A DNA stretch of 64,000 bases from Ascoidea asiatica (GCA_001600695.1 BCKQ01000023.1:1-64000), one strand, 5' to 3'. Positions 46,636-57,464 are shown, numbered from the stretch's first letter. The notes: a model not told the origin generated them from the sequence alone. Numbers and translations are program-made.

Positions 46636-47887
46636 ATTTAAAATTGAGAAAGATATAAAAGAATTAATTAAAAAATGATTTGAAGAATATTTATTATTTA
46701 GAATACTATTGTTTGTAAGAGTATTGAGGAGAGAATAAGAATAAAAGTTAGAATTAGAATTAGAAATAGAATCTGAACTAGAATTAGAATTATGGATATT
46801 TTGAATATTAAGTATTGATAATTTAGTAAATACAGTGAAAAATAAAATTGGTTTAATTGATAAAAAAGGCATTAATTAACATATGAAAAAGAGAGAAAAG
46901 AAGGTGAGAAGACAAAATAATCAATGATATTTTCAAATTTATAAGTTATTGATATCATATTATTAATAAAGTAAAAATTATTTTCAACAGTTATTAGCTA
47001 ATATTTTTGCTAATAAATTTTTCTGGTATAAGGAATTTCAATGAAAAATTGCAAGAAATGGATAAGAATTTGATAAGAAATGGGATAAAATCTGGATTTG
47101 AACTGGATTTGAAATAAAATTAATATCCACTGGAAAAATGCTCAGGCTCCACACCTCAAACACAGAACTAGACCCGGCCATACAAACACATAACAGCGCC
47201 AAAACACACCCAGACTCACCATGCGTGCACAGGGCCCTGCTACTCGGATAAGGAATATCCAGGCGGAAAACAGACCAAGCACCTAAGCTAGTATCCTGTT
47301 TCTAGGAGTATGAGTTAGCCTGTTATGGTGTATTACTAATCATAAGATCAGCCAATTTTAAAATAAACCGTAAATTAGCTCCTTGTTATAAAGGTTTGGC
47401 GGTTACCAAAAACGCCTATTCATCCAACACATTCCATGGTGGCACATGCAGATTTTGCTAAACCATTCGCTTTCTCGGTTCATTGAAATCCTCGCAACTT
47501 CCGACCGGAACCAAAGTTACCCGGCTTTAAATTGCCAGTTATGTGGCGTAGCAGAGCCCTAATTGGGAAAGTCACGTTTTATTTGAACAATGATTGTATT
47601 TCTAGTGCACACTAAAAATTTATATAGGACATTTCACGTCCTGATTTTTCTTGTCACTCATTTTCTGTGTCGTACTTTTCACTGTGCGCGTTTGCGGTAT
47701 ATTGTGGTCTGTTGGGTAACTCACATCCCTAAAATGTGCTCTTATTTACTAATCAGTATTGGTTTAACTTCAGTTAAGCTATTTGTATTTATTAAACCTT
47801 TAAATGATTACTGAAAGAGGCTCTATTACAACTCCATGTTCAAAAAGCCAAAATTGAAAAAGAATAAAAAAACAACATTACTTTGAA
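46636..47887. other. Intergenic region with GC-richer core
   Basis: About 1.25 kb. Up to 46,872 it is open in the Pdr16-like frame. The segment 47,130-47,600 is GC-richer, with ACACACCCAGACTC- and CCGG-containing sequence but no site I can name with confidence. No gene seen. Confidence 0.5.
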
Positions 47888-49399
47888 TTAACAATTGAAT
47901 AATCTTTCCCTAAGATCTTTATCCCAAGCATAAATATATAATCCTTTAACCCCTCTTGTTAATAATACATTAATTGAGTTTAAAATAATTTTTTCTTTAA
48001 TTAAATTGATATCTTTAATATTTTTCTTTTTAGTAAAAGCTGCATTATCGTCATAAAATTCAGGTAATATTTTGATACAATCATTTTCTGAATCATAGCC
48101 AATTGATTTACCTAAAATTACTCCTGCCCAATTTAAATCAAATCCTTGAATTGTATAAACAGATCCAACTTCTTCAATTGTATCTTCTCTTTCAGACCAA
48201 GGAATTTGAATTTCTGGTTTATATCTATCCCATCTAAGTTTAAAATCATCACATTCAACAAAAAAATCAATATTTTTACCTAATTTATATTCAAAATCAT
48301 AAGTACATAAAATTCTTGATTGTCCATAAATTTTATTTTTTTTAATAATTTCATTATACATATTTTGACAATTATCCCAAATTTTAAAATCAAATCCATT
48401 TTTACCAAGTTTTAATTTATTATAATCTAATTTTGGATAAGCTAAAATTTTTTTATTCACTGAAATCTCTTTAATCCAATTTTGTACATCATTTTCGGCA
48501 ATAACTCTAAATTGATTTTTTAAATTATAAATTTCAAAATTATTTGATTTAATTAAATAATTATCTAAATTTGAACCATTATTACCATCTTTAAAATTCC
48601 AATATGATCCCATTCTTAAACTTTGTTTATCATCAAATACAATAATTAAAACTTTTGAGATTTTCATTAATTCTTCTAAATGATTATTTTGTAAAAATCT
48701 TTTAAAAGGATCTTTTGAAGTTGATAAAAGATGAGCTTCATCAATTAGAATTATATCTAATTTTTTTTTTTTTTTATTTGAATTATTTAATTTATTTAAT
48801 TTATTAAATTTATTAATTAAAGAAGTTGGTCTTTCAATATCTTTTTTATTTAAATAATGAAAATCTTTTGAAATTCTATGATATAATTTTAACATTTCAG
48901 GATGATTAACAACAAGATAATTTTCAGTTCCAATTAGATTAATTAATTTATTTTTATAATTTTTATCATTTTTATCATTAATATTACTAAAACCTTTTGA
49001 AATTTTTTGAATTTGATCAAATAAAGAATTTAAAATTACACTCTTTCCAGTTCCTGCATCACCTTGAATTACGAAAATTGATGGATTTTTCTCATTATCA
49101 TTTTTTAAATTATCATTACAAAAATTTAAAATTTTATCTCTTAATAAAACTTGTTCTTCAGATAATGGAATATTTGAAAGTTTTTCAATTGCATTTTTCA
49201 CACTAATTTTTTTTCTATCATTATTGCTAATTGATTTAGAGTTACTTACATTTTCATTTATAGTATTAATTCTTTTTCTCTTATGAGAAACAACTTTAAA
49301 ATCATTTGTCATATTTGTAAAAGATCTGAATAGTGTTGAAACTTTTGAAACTCTTGAAAATCTTGAAATCGGTAACCTTTTAAAAAAATTCAAGAACAT
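47888..49399 (-). CDS. DUF2075/schlafen-group-3-like P-loop ATPase, probably mitochondrial
   Basis: 503 aa. Helicase-like ATPase motifs in order: Walker A GDAGTGKS (113-120), Walker B ILIDEAHLL (217-225), motif III-like DDKQSLR (256-262), LKNQFR, then motif V/VI-like QGFDLNWAGVILGK and NVLLTRGVKGLYIYAWD near the end. This combination is that of DUF2075, a family common in bacteria and patchily present in fungi. The first 30 residues (MFLNFFKRLPISRFSRVSKV) are rich in Arg, Lys and Ser and lack acidic residues, as in mitochondrial presequences; Met30 would remove them. It may act on nucleic acid in mitochondria, but substrate and role are unknown. Base use is as AT-rich as its neighbours, so any transfer is old. 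Divergent from LEU4. Confidence 0.8.
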   Translation of the reverse strand: MFLNFFKRLPISRFSRVSKVSTLFRSFTNMTNDFKVVSHKRKRINTINENVSNSKSISNNDRKKISVKNAIEKLSNIPLSEEQVLLRDKILNFCNDNLKNDNEKNPSIFVIQGDAGTGKSVILNSLFDQIQKISKGFSNINDKNDKNYKNKLINLIGTENYLVVNHPEMLKLYHRISKDFHYLNKKDIERPTSLINKFNKLNKLNNSNKKKKKLDIILIDEAHLLSTSKDPFKRFLQNNHLEELMKISKVLIIVFDDKQSLRMGSYWNFKDGNNGSNLDNYLIKSNNFEIYNLKNQFRVIAENDVQNWIKEISVNKKILAYPKLDYNKLKLGKNGFDFKIWDNCQNMYNEIIKKNKIYGQSRILCTYDFEYKLGKNIDFFVECDDFKLRWDRYKPEIQIPWSEREDTIEEVGSVYTIQGFDLNWAGVILGKSIGYDSENDCIKILPEFYDDNAAFTKKKNIKDINLIKEKIILNSINVLLTRGVKGLYIYAWDKDLRERLFNC

Positions 49400-50684
49400 G
49401 AATTATTATTTAATTGGATTGGTTTAGTATCATTAACTTATGATAATTTATAAATAATCAATAAAAAACTTCATAACTCAGGATTTAGAATAGTAAACAA
49501 GATAATAAATACTAAGAGAAAATACGAATGAAATCATCAGAAGGTAAACAGAAAGGTGACAAAAAAAGAACCAAAACCGAGTGAATGAAAATTCCAGTAT
49601 TGACAAAAATAAGGTATTTGTTAAATGAAAGCCTGAATTATGATTTCAAATCGTTCTTCTCTGCCAATTTTCCACACTTTATTTTCTTTCAATTCGGCAC
49701 TAACAACAAAAGACACTTCAAAAATAAATTCATGCCCCACAGCTCCAAAAACAGAAAACTCCGAAAATGACCCACATAACTGGCCTCAATAAATACAAAC
49801 CACAATCATGGCGACAAAACATTTGACTGCGGTTTTTTTAACTTCCATGACACGGTTTAATTGAAGTTGAAATCCGCCTCTAAATTATTCGGCTTGTTTT
49901 CAGATTTTATCCGCCAACTGACAAAACAAACACAACCCAAAACGTTGGCCTCATGTCAAAAGACCCTTTTTGTTTTGTTTTGATTAGTCATTGCGTTGCG
50001 TTCTGCGCGAAAGTTTTTTTTTTTTGCCTGTTCCGGTGCGCAGAGAGCACACTGGCTTCCTTATTTATCCGGTAGCGCACCTTTAGTTCCCGAGCGCAGA
50101 TTCCTTTGAGTGTAAACTCTGGTTTTGCGCAGAATCGGCGCAGTGTTTTTACCCGCGTGGGGAACTTTTGCAGGCGAAACCAAAAAACACCGCAATTTGC
50201 GTGCAAAATATGTCTGGGTACTAACGGGCGGGCGCAACGCAGATTAGCACAGCGGCCCGGCCGCTATTACGTTATTTTGCGTCGACTTTTTATCAAACTT
50301 ATTTTTCATGCCATTTGCGATCATGCTGTGGAAAAAAATAAAAAAATTTAAAGCAAATTGTGAAGAAATTTTATTCAAATACTCAATATACCAATAGTGA
50401 CTCAGCGAAGTAACGTTACTGAAATGAAATATTTTAAAACAAATTATACCTTTTAAAAATTATATAAAACTTTGTATTGATATTGTTTGTATTGAATATA
50501 TATATACATATATATATAATATTTATATTATATATATTCTTTATTTATTTCTTTATATATCTTTTTCACTTTACCATTACTCAATTGGGAATCTTAAAAA
50601 CTTCATATTCACATCAATAATCATAATCACAATCATAATTAATAATCATTTTCATAACAACAATCACAATAATATTATTCAATA
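49400..50684. promoter_or_regulatory. Divergent promoter region, DUF2075 gene / LEU4
   Basis: Includes a GC-rich island (about 49,980-50,285) with many GCGCA/TGCGC and TTTTGCGT motifs, then a very AT-rich 400 bp with TATATA runs (50,500-50,540) ahead of LEU4. No exact Leu3 site (CCGGNNCCGG) was found. Confidence 0.6.
50398..50404 (+). promoter_or_regulatory. Gcn4 site upstream of LEU4
   Basis: TGACTCA, the perfect Gcn4 general amino-acid control element, lies 281 bp before the LEU4 start codon. In S. cerevisiae LEU4 is a Gcn4 target, so position and context fit. Confidence 0.65.
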
Positions 50685-52484
50685 ATGCCTTGTTGCTCAC
50701 TTGTCAATAATTCTAATGGATTTTCTTCTAAAAAACCAAGAACTATGCTTGAAGATCCTTCAGTAAAATATAAATCTTTTAAACCAATCAATTTTCCAAA
50801 TAGAAAATGGCCAAATAAAATTATTTCAAAACCTCCAAGATGGTTATCAACTGATTTAAGAGATGGTAATCAATCATTACCTGATCCAATGACTGTTGAA
50901 GAAAAAAAAGAATATTTTCATAAATTAATTGAAATTGGATTTAAAGAAATTGAAGTTTCATTTCCATCTGCTTCTCAAACTGATTTTGATTTTACAAGAT
51001 ATGCTGTTGAAAATTGTCCAGATGATGTAACTTTACAAGTTTTAACTCAATCAAGAGAACATTTAATTAGAAGAACTGTTGAATCTTTAACAGGTGCAAA
51101 AAATGCAATTTTACATATATATTTAGCAACTTCAGAATTATTTAGAAATGTTGTATTTAATATGACTGAAGATCAAGCTATAGAAAAAGCAAAAGAAGCT
51201 GTAGCTCTTGTAAAATCATTAACAAAAGATGATCCAAAACAATCTTCAACAAATTGGACTTTAGAATTTTCTCCAGAAACTTTTAGTGATACTCGTGTTG
51301 AATATTCTGTTAAAATTTGTGAAGAAGTCAAAAAAATTTGGCAACCAACTGAAGAAAATCCAATTATTTTTAATTTACCTGCAACTGTTGAAATGTCAAC
51401 TCCAAATGTTTATGCTGATCAAATTGAATATTTCTCAACTCATATATCTGAACGTGAAAAAGTTTCTATATCTTTACATTGTCATAATGATCGTGGTTGT
51501 GCTGTAGCTGCTTCTGAATTAGGTCAACTTGCAGGTGCTGATAGAGTTGAAGGTTGCGTATTTGGTAATGGTGAAAGAACTGGTAATGTTGATATTGTTA
51601 CTTTAGCTTTAAATTTATATACTCAAGGTATTAATCCAAAATTAGATTTTTCAGATATGAAATCAATTATTGATGTTGTTGAAAGATGTAATAAAATCCC
51701 AATTCCACAAAGAGCTCCTTATGGTGGTGAATTAGTTGTTTGTGCTTTTAGTGGTAGTCATCAAGATGCAATTAAAAAAGGTTTTTCATCTCAAGAAAAA
51801 AGATGGAATTCTACTTCAAAAACTAATTCAAATAAATTTTGGTCTATTCCTTATTTACCTTTAGATCCAAAAGATATTGGTAGAGATTATGAAGCTGTGA
51901 TTAGAGTTAATTCTCAATCTGGTAAAGGTGGTGCAGCTTGGGTCATTTTAAAAAAATTAGGATTAGATTTACCAAGACCTTTACAAATTGTTTTTTCAAC
52001 TTTAGTTCAAAATGAAGCTGATTCTTTTGGTAGAGAATTGAAAGCAAGTGAAATTGTTCAATTATTTAGTAAAGAATATTATATTGATAAAATTCATAAA
52101 TCTGTTTCAATTGAAGATTTTTCAATTGCTAAAGGAAACAAAGAAGAAAGACAATTAGAAGCTGAATTAATAATTCAATCTCAAACTGTTGTAATCAATG
52201 GTAAAGGTAATGGTCCAATATCTGCTTTCGTAGATGCCGTATCTAATTATTTCGGTTTACATTTAGAAGTTGTTAACTATAATGAACATACTTTAGGTAC
52301 TGCTGGTAAGAAATCTAAAGCTGCTGCTTTCGTAGAATTAAGTTTTCAAAATAAAGAAAATGAACAAAAGAAAAGATGGGGTGTTGGTATTCATGAAGAT
52401 GTTTCTTTAGCTTCAATGTTAGCAATAACGTCTGTTTTAAACTCTTTAGTTGATAGCAGTGAAATAATTTTAAAAAAACATTAA
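50685..52484 (+). CDS. LEU4: 2-isopropylmalate synthase
   Basis: 599 aa. Condenses acetyl-CoA with 2-ketoisovalerate to 2-isopropylmalate, the first committed step of leucine synthesis (EC 2.3.3.13). The HMGL-like catalytic domain carries the metal-binding STDLRDGNQSLPDPM (55-69), SFPSASQTDFDF, LHCHNDRGC (about 265-273) with its metal His pair, and GNGERTGNVD (about 294-303). The C-terminal LeuA allosteric domain (about 440-595), where leucine acts, includes INGKGNGPISAFVDAVSNYF and GVGIHEDVSLASM. Identity to yeast Leu4 is high throughout and the length is nearly the same. The N-terminus (MPCCSLVNNSNGFSSKKPRT) is short and could act as a weak mitochondrial signal. Regulation by Gcn4 is suggested by the site at 50,398. 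Convergent with SAD1. Confidence 0.97.
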   Translation: MPCCSLVNNSNGFSSKKPRTMLEDPSVKYKSFKPINFPNRKWPNKIISKPPRWLSTDLRDGNQSLPDPMTVEEKKEYFHKLIEIGFKEIEVSFPSASQTDFDFTRYAVENCPDDVTLQVLTQSREHLIRRTVESLTGAKNAILHIYLATSELFRNVVFNMTEDQAIEKAKEAVALVKSLTKDDPKQSSTNWTLEFSPETFSDTRVEYSVKICEEVKKIWQPTEENPIIFNLPATVEMSTPNVYADQIEYFSTHISEREKVSISLHCHNDRGCAVAASELGQLAGADRVEGCVFGNGERTGNVDIVTLALNLYTQGINPKLDFSDMKSIIDVVERCNKIPIPQRAPYGGELVVCAFSGSHQDAIKKGFSSQEKRWNSTSKTNSNKFWSIPYLPLDPKDIGRDYEAVIRVNSQSGKGGAAWVILKKLGLDLPRPLQIVFSTLVQNEADSFGRELKASEIVQLFSKEYYIDKIHKSVSIEDFSIAKGNKEERQLEAELIIQSQTVVINGKGNGPISAFVDAVSNYFGLHLEVVNYNEHTLGTAGKKSKAAAFVELSFQNKENEQKKRWGVGIHEDVSLASMLAITSVLNSLVDSSEIILKKH

Positions 52485-52730
52485 GCAAAAAAGAAAACTT
52501 TTAGGCTAAATAAAATGTTTAAACTTCAATGATTATTGGTGTATATATTTAAACTAAACAATTTCTTTCTTTTTCATTTTTACTTTCAGTTGTACATTCC
52601 AATTGTACTTTCTCTTATTTATTTCTCTATTCTACTTTATATATTGGTCCAAATTAAAAAAAAAAAAATAAATTCAAAAAAGAGAAAAAAAAATGTTTCA
52701 AATTATAATTCTAAAAAGCTTTAAATAAAT

Positions 52731-54215
52731 TTAATCTTTCATACGTTCCCACACCTGGATATAAGATTCCCTTAAAAATAAAAATTCTTTTTCAACTTTT
52801 TTAACTTCAAGATTACTTATCTCATACCAATCATCCGTTACTCTATCTAATAGTTGAATTTTCCAAATATATTTATCTTGGTTGAAATTTTTTTCATAAT
52901 TTTCTGTTTTATCTTCAAGAAAAATATTAGATATTAATTTATAATTTAAAGAATTTTCTAGTTTAAGTTTTTTACTTGATTTTGAATTTGATTTTGATTT
53001 TGATTCAATGTATGGATATAAATTCAAATTCGTTAATGGAAAATTAACAACAGTTGGATTTCTTTCAGAACCATTTATACCTTTTATTGATTTATTTGAA
53101 TCAAATCTATTAAAATGTATTATTAAATAGTCTTTTAATTTTTTGATTTTGTAAGATTTATTTTCTCCCAATAATTCTTTAATAGTAATACCATTGAATT
53201 TATTTAATAAAGTATAAATTGAAACTTGAGGAATTTCATTAATTGAACTACCATCCTTGAATAAAGGAATATTTGGTAAATCTAAAGATAAAAGCCAAAA
53301 TTTAGTAATATTTTGTTTAAAATTATTAGTCTTTTCAAAGACTAAAGTACCATTTTGTGAATTTTTTTGAATATTTATTTCCTCTGAATTGATTAAAATT
53401 TTACCTTGAAAAGTATCCGTAAATATTGTTTGATTTCTTTTTTGATGTACTTTATCTGAATGACGATTATCATGTTCATAATGATTAATTTTAACAATTC
53501 CATCATTTAAATTATTTAGTAAAAAAATCAAAAAAAGTTTTGGATCATTTTTATTATCAAGATTAAATTTTCTTTTTGAAAGTAAACTAATATATTGTAA
53601 AAATTCATGAGGAGAAATATGTGGTTTAAATAATTTTGAAGACCAATGTTTTCTAATTAATAAACAAAATTTTTTATTTAATTCATTTTTATCTATAATA
53701 CCAAAATTATTTGAATTCAAATAATAATTTCTTAAAGAAGGAATATGATTTAATAATTGTAATATAACATTTGAATAATCATTTGATTTTATATTATTTA
53801 AACCAATATAACCAATTCTATAAATTTTATGATTTAAATCATATGAAAATAAATTATCTGAATTTGAATTACTATTTCTATCAAAATTATTAATTTGATT
53901 AATAGTAAAAGTTGGATTTATTAAATATTTTATATCACTTACACTTTCAAGTAAAGAAGTATCAATAACTTCAACATTCTCGGGAAGTATATAAATTTTT
54001 AGATTATTAATATTGATAAAAATATGATGATTTGAATTTATAGAGTGAAAATAAGCATTTGATTTATTATTTCTTCCTTGAAAATATTTCCCACAAACTA
54101 AACATGAATAAACATTTATATCAGATAATGAAACTGAACATATTTTTTCAAAATCAAAATCTAAACTTGCTCTATCAATTGAGTCTATATAAAAACTATG
54201 GTCTAAAGTAACCAT
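52731..54215 (-). CDS. SAD1: Sad1/USP39-type splicing factor (inactive ubiquitin-hydrolase fold)
   Basis: 494 aa from ATG 54,215; the open frame extends upstream to 54,368 through a low-complexity Phe/Ile stretch not expected in the family. Sad1 is needed for assembly of U4/U6.U5 tri-snRNP in the nucleus. The ZnF-UBP region is plain: CSVSLSDINVYSCLVCGKYF (Cys26, 38, 41), YFHSINSNHHIFI (His57, His63) and IYILPENVEV. In the hydrolase domain GYIGLNNIKSNDYSNVILQLL replaces the catalytic box GLxNxGNTCYxN, with Asp for Cys, as in all Sad1/USP39 proteins, so no protease activity is expected. Downstream FGIIDKNEL, HISPHEFLQYIS and LIIHFNRFDSN also fit. The yeast protein is 448 aa; the excess is Asn/Ser-rich. 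Confidence 0.88.
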   Translation of the reverse strand: MVTLDHSFYIDSIDRASLDFDFEKICSVSLSDINVYSCLVCGKYFQGRNNKSNAYFHSINSNHHIFININNLKIYILPENVEVIDTSLLESVSDIKYLINPTFTINQINNFDRNSNSNSDNLFSYDLNHKIYRIGYIGLNNIKSNDYSNVILQLLNHIPSLRNYYLNSNNFGIIDKNELNKKFCLLIRKHWSSKLFKPHISPHEFLQYISLLSKRKFNLDNKNDPKLFLIFLLNNLNDGIVKINHYEHDNRHSDKVHQKRNQTIFTDTFQGKILINSEEINIQKNSQNGTLVFEKTNNFKQNITKFWLLSLDLPNIPLFKDGSSINEIPQVSIYTLLNKFNGITIKELLGENKSYKIKKLKDYLIIHFNRFDSNKSIKGINGSERNPTVVNFPLTNLNLYPYIESKSKSNSKSSKKLKLENSLNYKLISNIFLEDKTENYEKNFNQDKYIWKIQLLDRVTDDWYEISNLEVKKVEKEFLFLRESYIQVWERMKD

Positions 54216-54815
54216 TTCTTTTGATAAGAAAGAATAGTAAACTATCAATGAACAATAGAAGATGAATATTAAGATGAAGATAAAGATGAGGATTAGGAAG
54301 ATGATTATGAAGATAAAAAAGAAAAAGTAGAACCTAATCCGAATAAATGTGATGAACTCATTTATCAATTAGAGAATATAAGTTATAACTTATACCTTTT
54401 CTTCTAGCATCAAATCTATCAAAAATAGACCTTTTTCCAGCTTTCGTGATAAAAATATTGATTCTCTCGAGTTTTTTTACCAATTTCCTCTCCCTCACCA
54501 AATGTTTGTTCTCTTTCTCACGGGAAAGTCACCAGGAATAAAGAAGCGGGAAGACGCAGAAGAACACAGCGCATAAATGGCAACACAAAACTCTGAATTG
54601 CGCCCAAAATAAAAACGCACGCAAAATGCAAACTTTACGCAAAACGGGTCGGGGCTTGTAACCCTGGCATTCATGGGACCGCTTTATTGGGTGTGCTTCT
54701 CGATTTAGAAATTGAATGGAAAATGCTAAAAATGTATATTAAAACAAGAAATTATAAACAAAGACAAATAAAGATAAACAAGGGCATTGGTTTCACTTCT
54801 AATGCAAATATATTA
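54216..54815. other. Intergenic region with GC-richer core
   Basis: Lies between SAD1 (start) and the carrier gene (end). The segment 54,480-54,700 is GC-richer and repeats the ACGCAAA/TTTGCGT and GCGC words seen before LEU4. The rest is low-complexity AT sequence, open in the SAD1 frame up to 54,368. Confidence 0.5.
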
Positions 54816-56387
54816 TTAATACTCATACAAAACCTTTAGGGTGTATGTTGCAATAAAGGGTATGCTGAAGAATATTATAGGATACTCAATCAAAAGACAA
54901 GATGCTAAACAAGCCATCTGAGCATTATTTCTTTCTTCACTTTCTTTTAGGATCTCAGAGTTATAAGAGTTACTATTGTCATTGATAGTTTCATTGCTTT
55001 TATTATCATGAGTGTCTTTACTATCTGAAAGAGTTTTAATTATAGATGATTCACTTGGGGTAGATTGGATTCCTTTATTTTCAATAGTATCTGAATCTGA
55101 ATCTGAACCAATATCAAAACTAGAATCAGAATCAGAATCAGAATTGGAGTTAGACTTGGAATTAGACTTGGAATTTGAAATAAAATTACTTAATTTTTCT
55201 TTATAAATATATGAAAAAAGCGATGTCATATACACTTGAGCTGTAAAACTAGGTAATCCAAATGTTAGTATAATCACAAATCCTAAAATTTTTTTATCAT
55301 TATTAAAACTTATCCAATTCAATTCATTTAATTTTTTCACCCAAATTATTCCAATTATTGGCATTATTATTATTTTAATTATAGCCATAGTTATAATACT
55401 TATCCATAGAAATTTATTTTCAATAGATAACTTAGATTTTCCTAAAGTACCACCTAATAGAAGTAATCCAATTGGAACTTGAGCTGATCCAATATATGAA
55501 GTAAAATCCATTATAAAGTTTAATGGAGGATTTTCATCTGGTGCCGTTTTTATAAATACTGAGGAACTATCATATATAAATAAAGATCTTAACCATGGAA
55601 CAAAAGCAATAATTATTGAAACTATTAAGGTAAATGAAACTGGATGAAAGAAAGTTTCAATAAAAGTATTTATTATTGATTTAATTATCAGAAGTAATTT
55701 TGTTATAATATTTATTTTTGCTTTCTCTTTCAAATTTGTTGATTTATCTTTCATCAAAGATTCTAAATCATTTTCATCCTCATTGTTATCATTAATGTTG
55801 CTATTATTCTCAAGTGAGTTAATTGAAATTTTCAAACATTTTTTAAAATCGTATTCAATTAATTTATAACCTCCAAAATTAAAAAATAAAAATGTTACAA
55901 TAGCCATAAATATACATATATATGCAATTCCTTTTTCACCTTCATTTTCATTAAATAAAATATATTCATTTTTATAATTTGATTTATCTAAAGTTTGAAT
56001 ATATGCAATTGGTATATCACTTACACTTTGAAAAGTACAAACAGCTAAAAACCCACCAAAGAATTCTTTTGGAAATTTCTTTCTATTAATTTGTAATATT
56101 ATAAAACCATAAATAAAACTTGAGAAATATAAAATTACTGAAGATAATAAAATAACTAAAATTTCTTTAATATCTTTAATAGATAAATTTGTTATAATTT
56201 TATTGAATATTAAACAGGGTAATAATATTATTAATAAAATTTTTGATAATTTGGCAGTTGTTAAATCATCCAAAATTTTCTTTTTTCGCAATATAAAACC
56301 TGCTATAATAATCAAATATATTTTTATTATTGGTTTAACTGCGAACCATATCATTCTTCCTACAGCTATTTTATCAGATGAAGACAT
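54816..56387 (-). CDS. ECM3: Auxin-efflux-carrier family membrane protein (Ecm3/YNL095C-like)
   Basis: 523 aa. Polytopic protein of the PIN-like/BASS-fold Mem_trans family; in yeast its members lie in the ER or vacuole and their substrate is unsettled. The N-terminal bundle has WFAVKPIIKIYLIIIAGFIL, ILLIILLPCLIFNKI and FFGGFLAVCTFQSVSDIPIAY. A variable cytosolic loop (about 190-235) is acidic and Asn-rich. The C-terminal bundle has FTLIVSIIIAFVPWLRSLF, PPLNFIMDFTSYIGSAQVPI and GLLLLGGTLGKSKL, all matching Ecm3 strongly in order. A second loop (about 400-480) carries Ser/Asp/Asn repeats. It is shorter than yeast Ecm3 (613 aa) because the central loop is reduced. Which paralogue (ECM3 or YNL095C) cannot be told. 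Confidence 0.82.
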   Translation of the reverse strand: MSSSDKIAVGRMIWFAVKPIIKIYLIIIAGFILRKKKILDDLTTAKLSKILLIILLPCLIFNKIITNLSIKDIKEILVILLSSVILYFSSFIYGFIILQINRKKFPKEFFGGFLAVCTFQSVSDIPIAYIQTLDKSNYKNEYILFNENEGEKGIAYICIFMAIVTFLFFNFGGYKLIEYDFKKCLKISINSLENNSNINDNNEDENDLESLMKDKSTNLKEKAKINIITKLLLIIKSIINTFIETFFHPVSFTLIVSIIIAFVPWLRSLFIYDSSSVFIKTAPDENPPLNFIMDFTSYIGSAQVPIGLLLLGGTLGKSKLSIENKFLWISIITMAIIKIIIMPIIGIIWVKKLNELNWISFNNDKKILGFVIILTFGLPSFTAQVYMTSLFSYIYKEKLSNFISNSKSNSKSNSNSDSDSDSSFDIGSDSDSDTIENKGIQSTPSESSIIKTLSDSKDTHDNKSNETINDNSNSYNSEILKESEERNNAQMACLASCLLIEYPIIFFSIPFIATYTLKVLYEY

Positions 56388-56970
56388 TGCAAGGCTTTAC
56401 AGTTTTTGATATATTACAAAATCAAAAGAAATAATTGTTAATTTACAAAAAAGAAACGAAATATGAAGTATTGTTTTCAGAAAAAAAAAAAAGTAAAAAA
56501 ATATATAAAAAAAGGACAAGATATATAGTCTGTTTTATAATCATTTATACACTTTGAAAATCTTTGAAAAATGACAAAAAACAATAAAAAAAACACAGAT
56601 ATCTTTTTCTACCATTGTTGAACAGCAAAACTTATATCTCATCACGAATCAATGAGTAAAATCAATTTAATAATGCTCTAAACCAACATTTATCATAGCT
56701 TCTGGAGCTAAATGAGGCAAAAAAACTTGTAAAACTGCTCTAAACCCAAAACACCGAAAAAAGCACATACATTTGAAGATCTAAATGAAAATAAATACGG
56801 TAATAGTCGGTAATTTAAGGTTATGCAAGCAATAAGCCGGGATTTAAACAATTGAAAGAATAACCACAAAAGACGGTAATTGCCGTCAAAAGCCGTAAGA
56901 GTAAACAGAGACCAACAGCGTGGGTCCTGAATGTGGTATGTGTTTTGAATTCTTGAAAAAACACCTTTGT
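56388..56970. other. Intergenic, AT-rich
   Basis: No protein gene seen between the carrier gene start and the tRNA. The minus-strand frame over 56,708-57,052 overlaps the tRNA antisense and is spurious. Confidence 0.6.
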
Positions 56971-56977
56971 GCTGTTT

Positions 56978-57019
<42 letters not shown>

Positions 57020-57043
57020 TGTGTTCGATCCACAGAAACAGCA
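56971..57043 (+). tRNA. tRNA-Phe (anticodon GAA), no intron
   Basis: 73 nt forming a full cloverleaf. Acceptor arms GCTGTTT / AAACAGC pair completely. D arm with box A TAGCTCAGTTGG; anticodon arm TCAGA-CTGAAGA-TCTGA with GAA; T arm CTGTG-TTCGATC-CACAG with box B. The discriminator base is A and CCA is not encoded. Anticodon stem and loop are continuous, so there is no intron, unlike S. cerevisiae tRNA-Phe genes. The first T run strong enough to terminate Pol III lies only near 57,100, about 57 bp downstream. Confidence 0.96.
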
Positions 57044-57464
57044 ATTTGGCATTGTTTCTTTATTATGATTCTCTTTGGGTAGTGTATTGTTAGTTAAGCT
57101 TTTTTTTGTCTTTTTGTTCTGTAATTTTTTTTTTACTGTTAAACATAGTTTCGTTTTTTCGCTTTTTCGTTTTATTTTTAACTTACTTTTGAATTTATCA
57201 TTCTTAATATATTTTTTTGCTTATTGTTCTACGTACTTTTCATAACAAATTTTGGTCTGGTTGTATTTTATTCACTTGAATATAATATTGTATTCCAGGA
57301 GCTAATTCGCTTTATATTTCTTGAATATAGGCTAGTAAACTGATTACATTTCGAACTACAGAAGTCTTTCATAAATGCCAAAAGTTTATATTATAAAAAC
57401 AAAGTCTATACTATTAAATTAAATGAGTGAATATATCGCTTATGAAACTGTTGAAGAAACCTAT
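57044..57464. other. Intergenic, AT-rich
   Basis: T-rich tracts at about 57,100-57,180, possible Pol III termination. Nothing else recognised. Confidence 0.6.

Noticed and set aside
46636-46872. N-terminal extension of the Pdr16-like protein as part of the gene
   Set aside because: It is low-complexity, unlike the family, and an ATG in good family position lies at 46,635; still possible, so noted in the entry.
54216-54368. Hydrophobic N-terminal extension of SAD1
   Set aside because: A Phe/Ile run from low-complexity AT sequence; Sad1 proteins have no membrane anchor.
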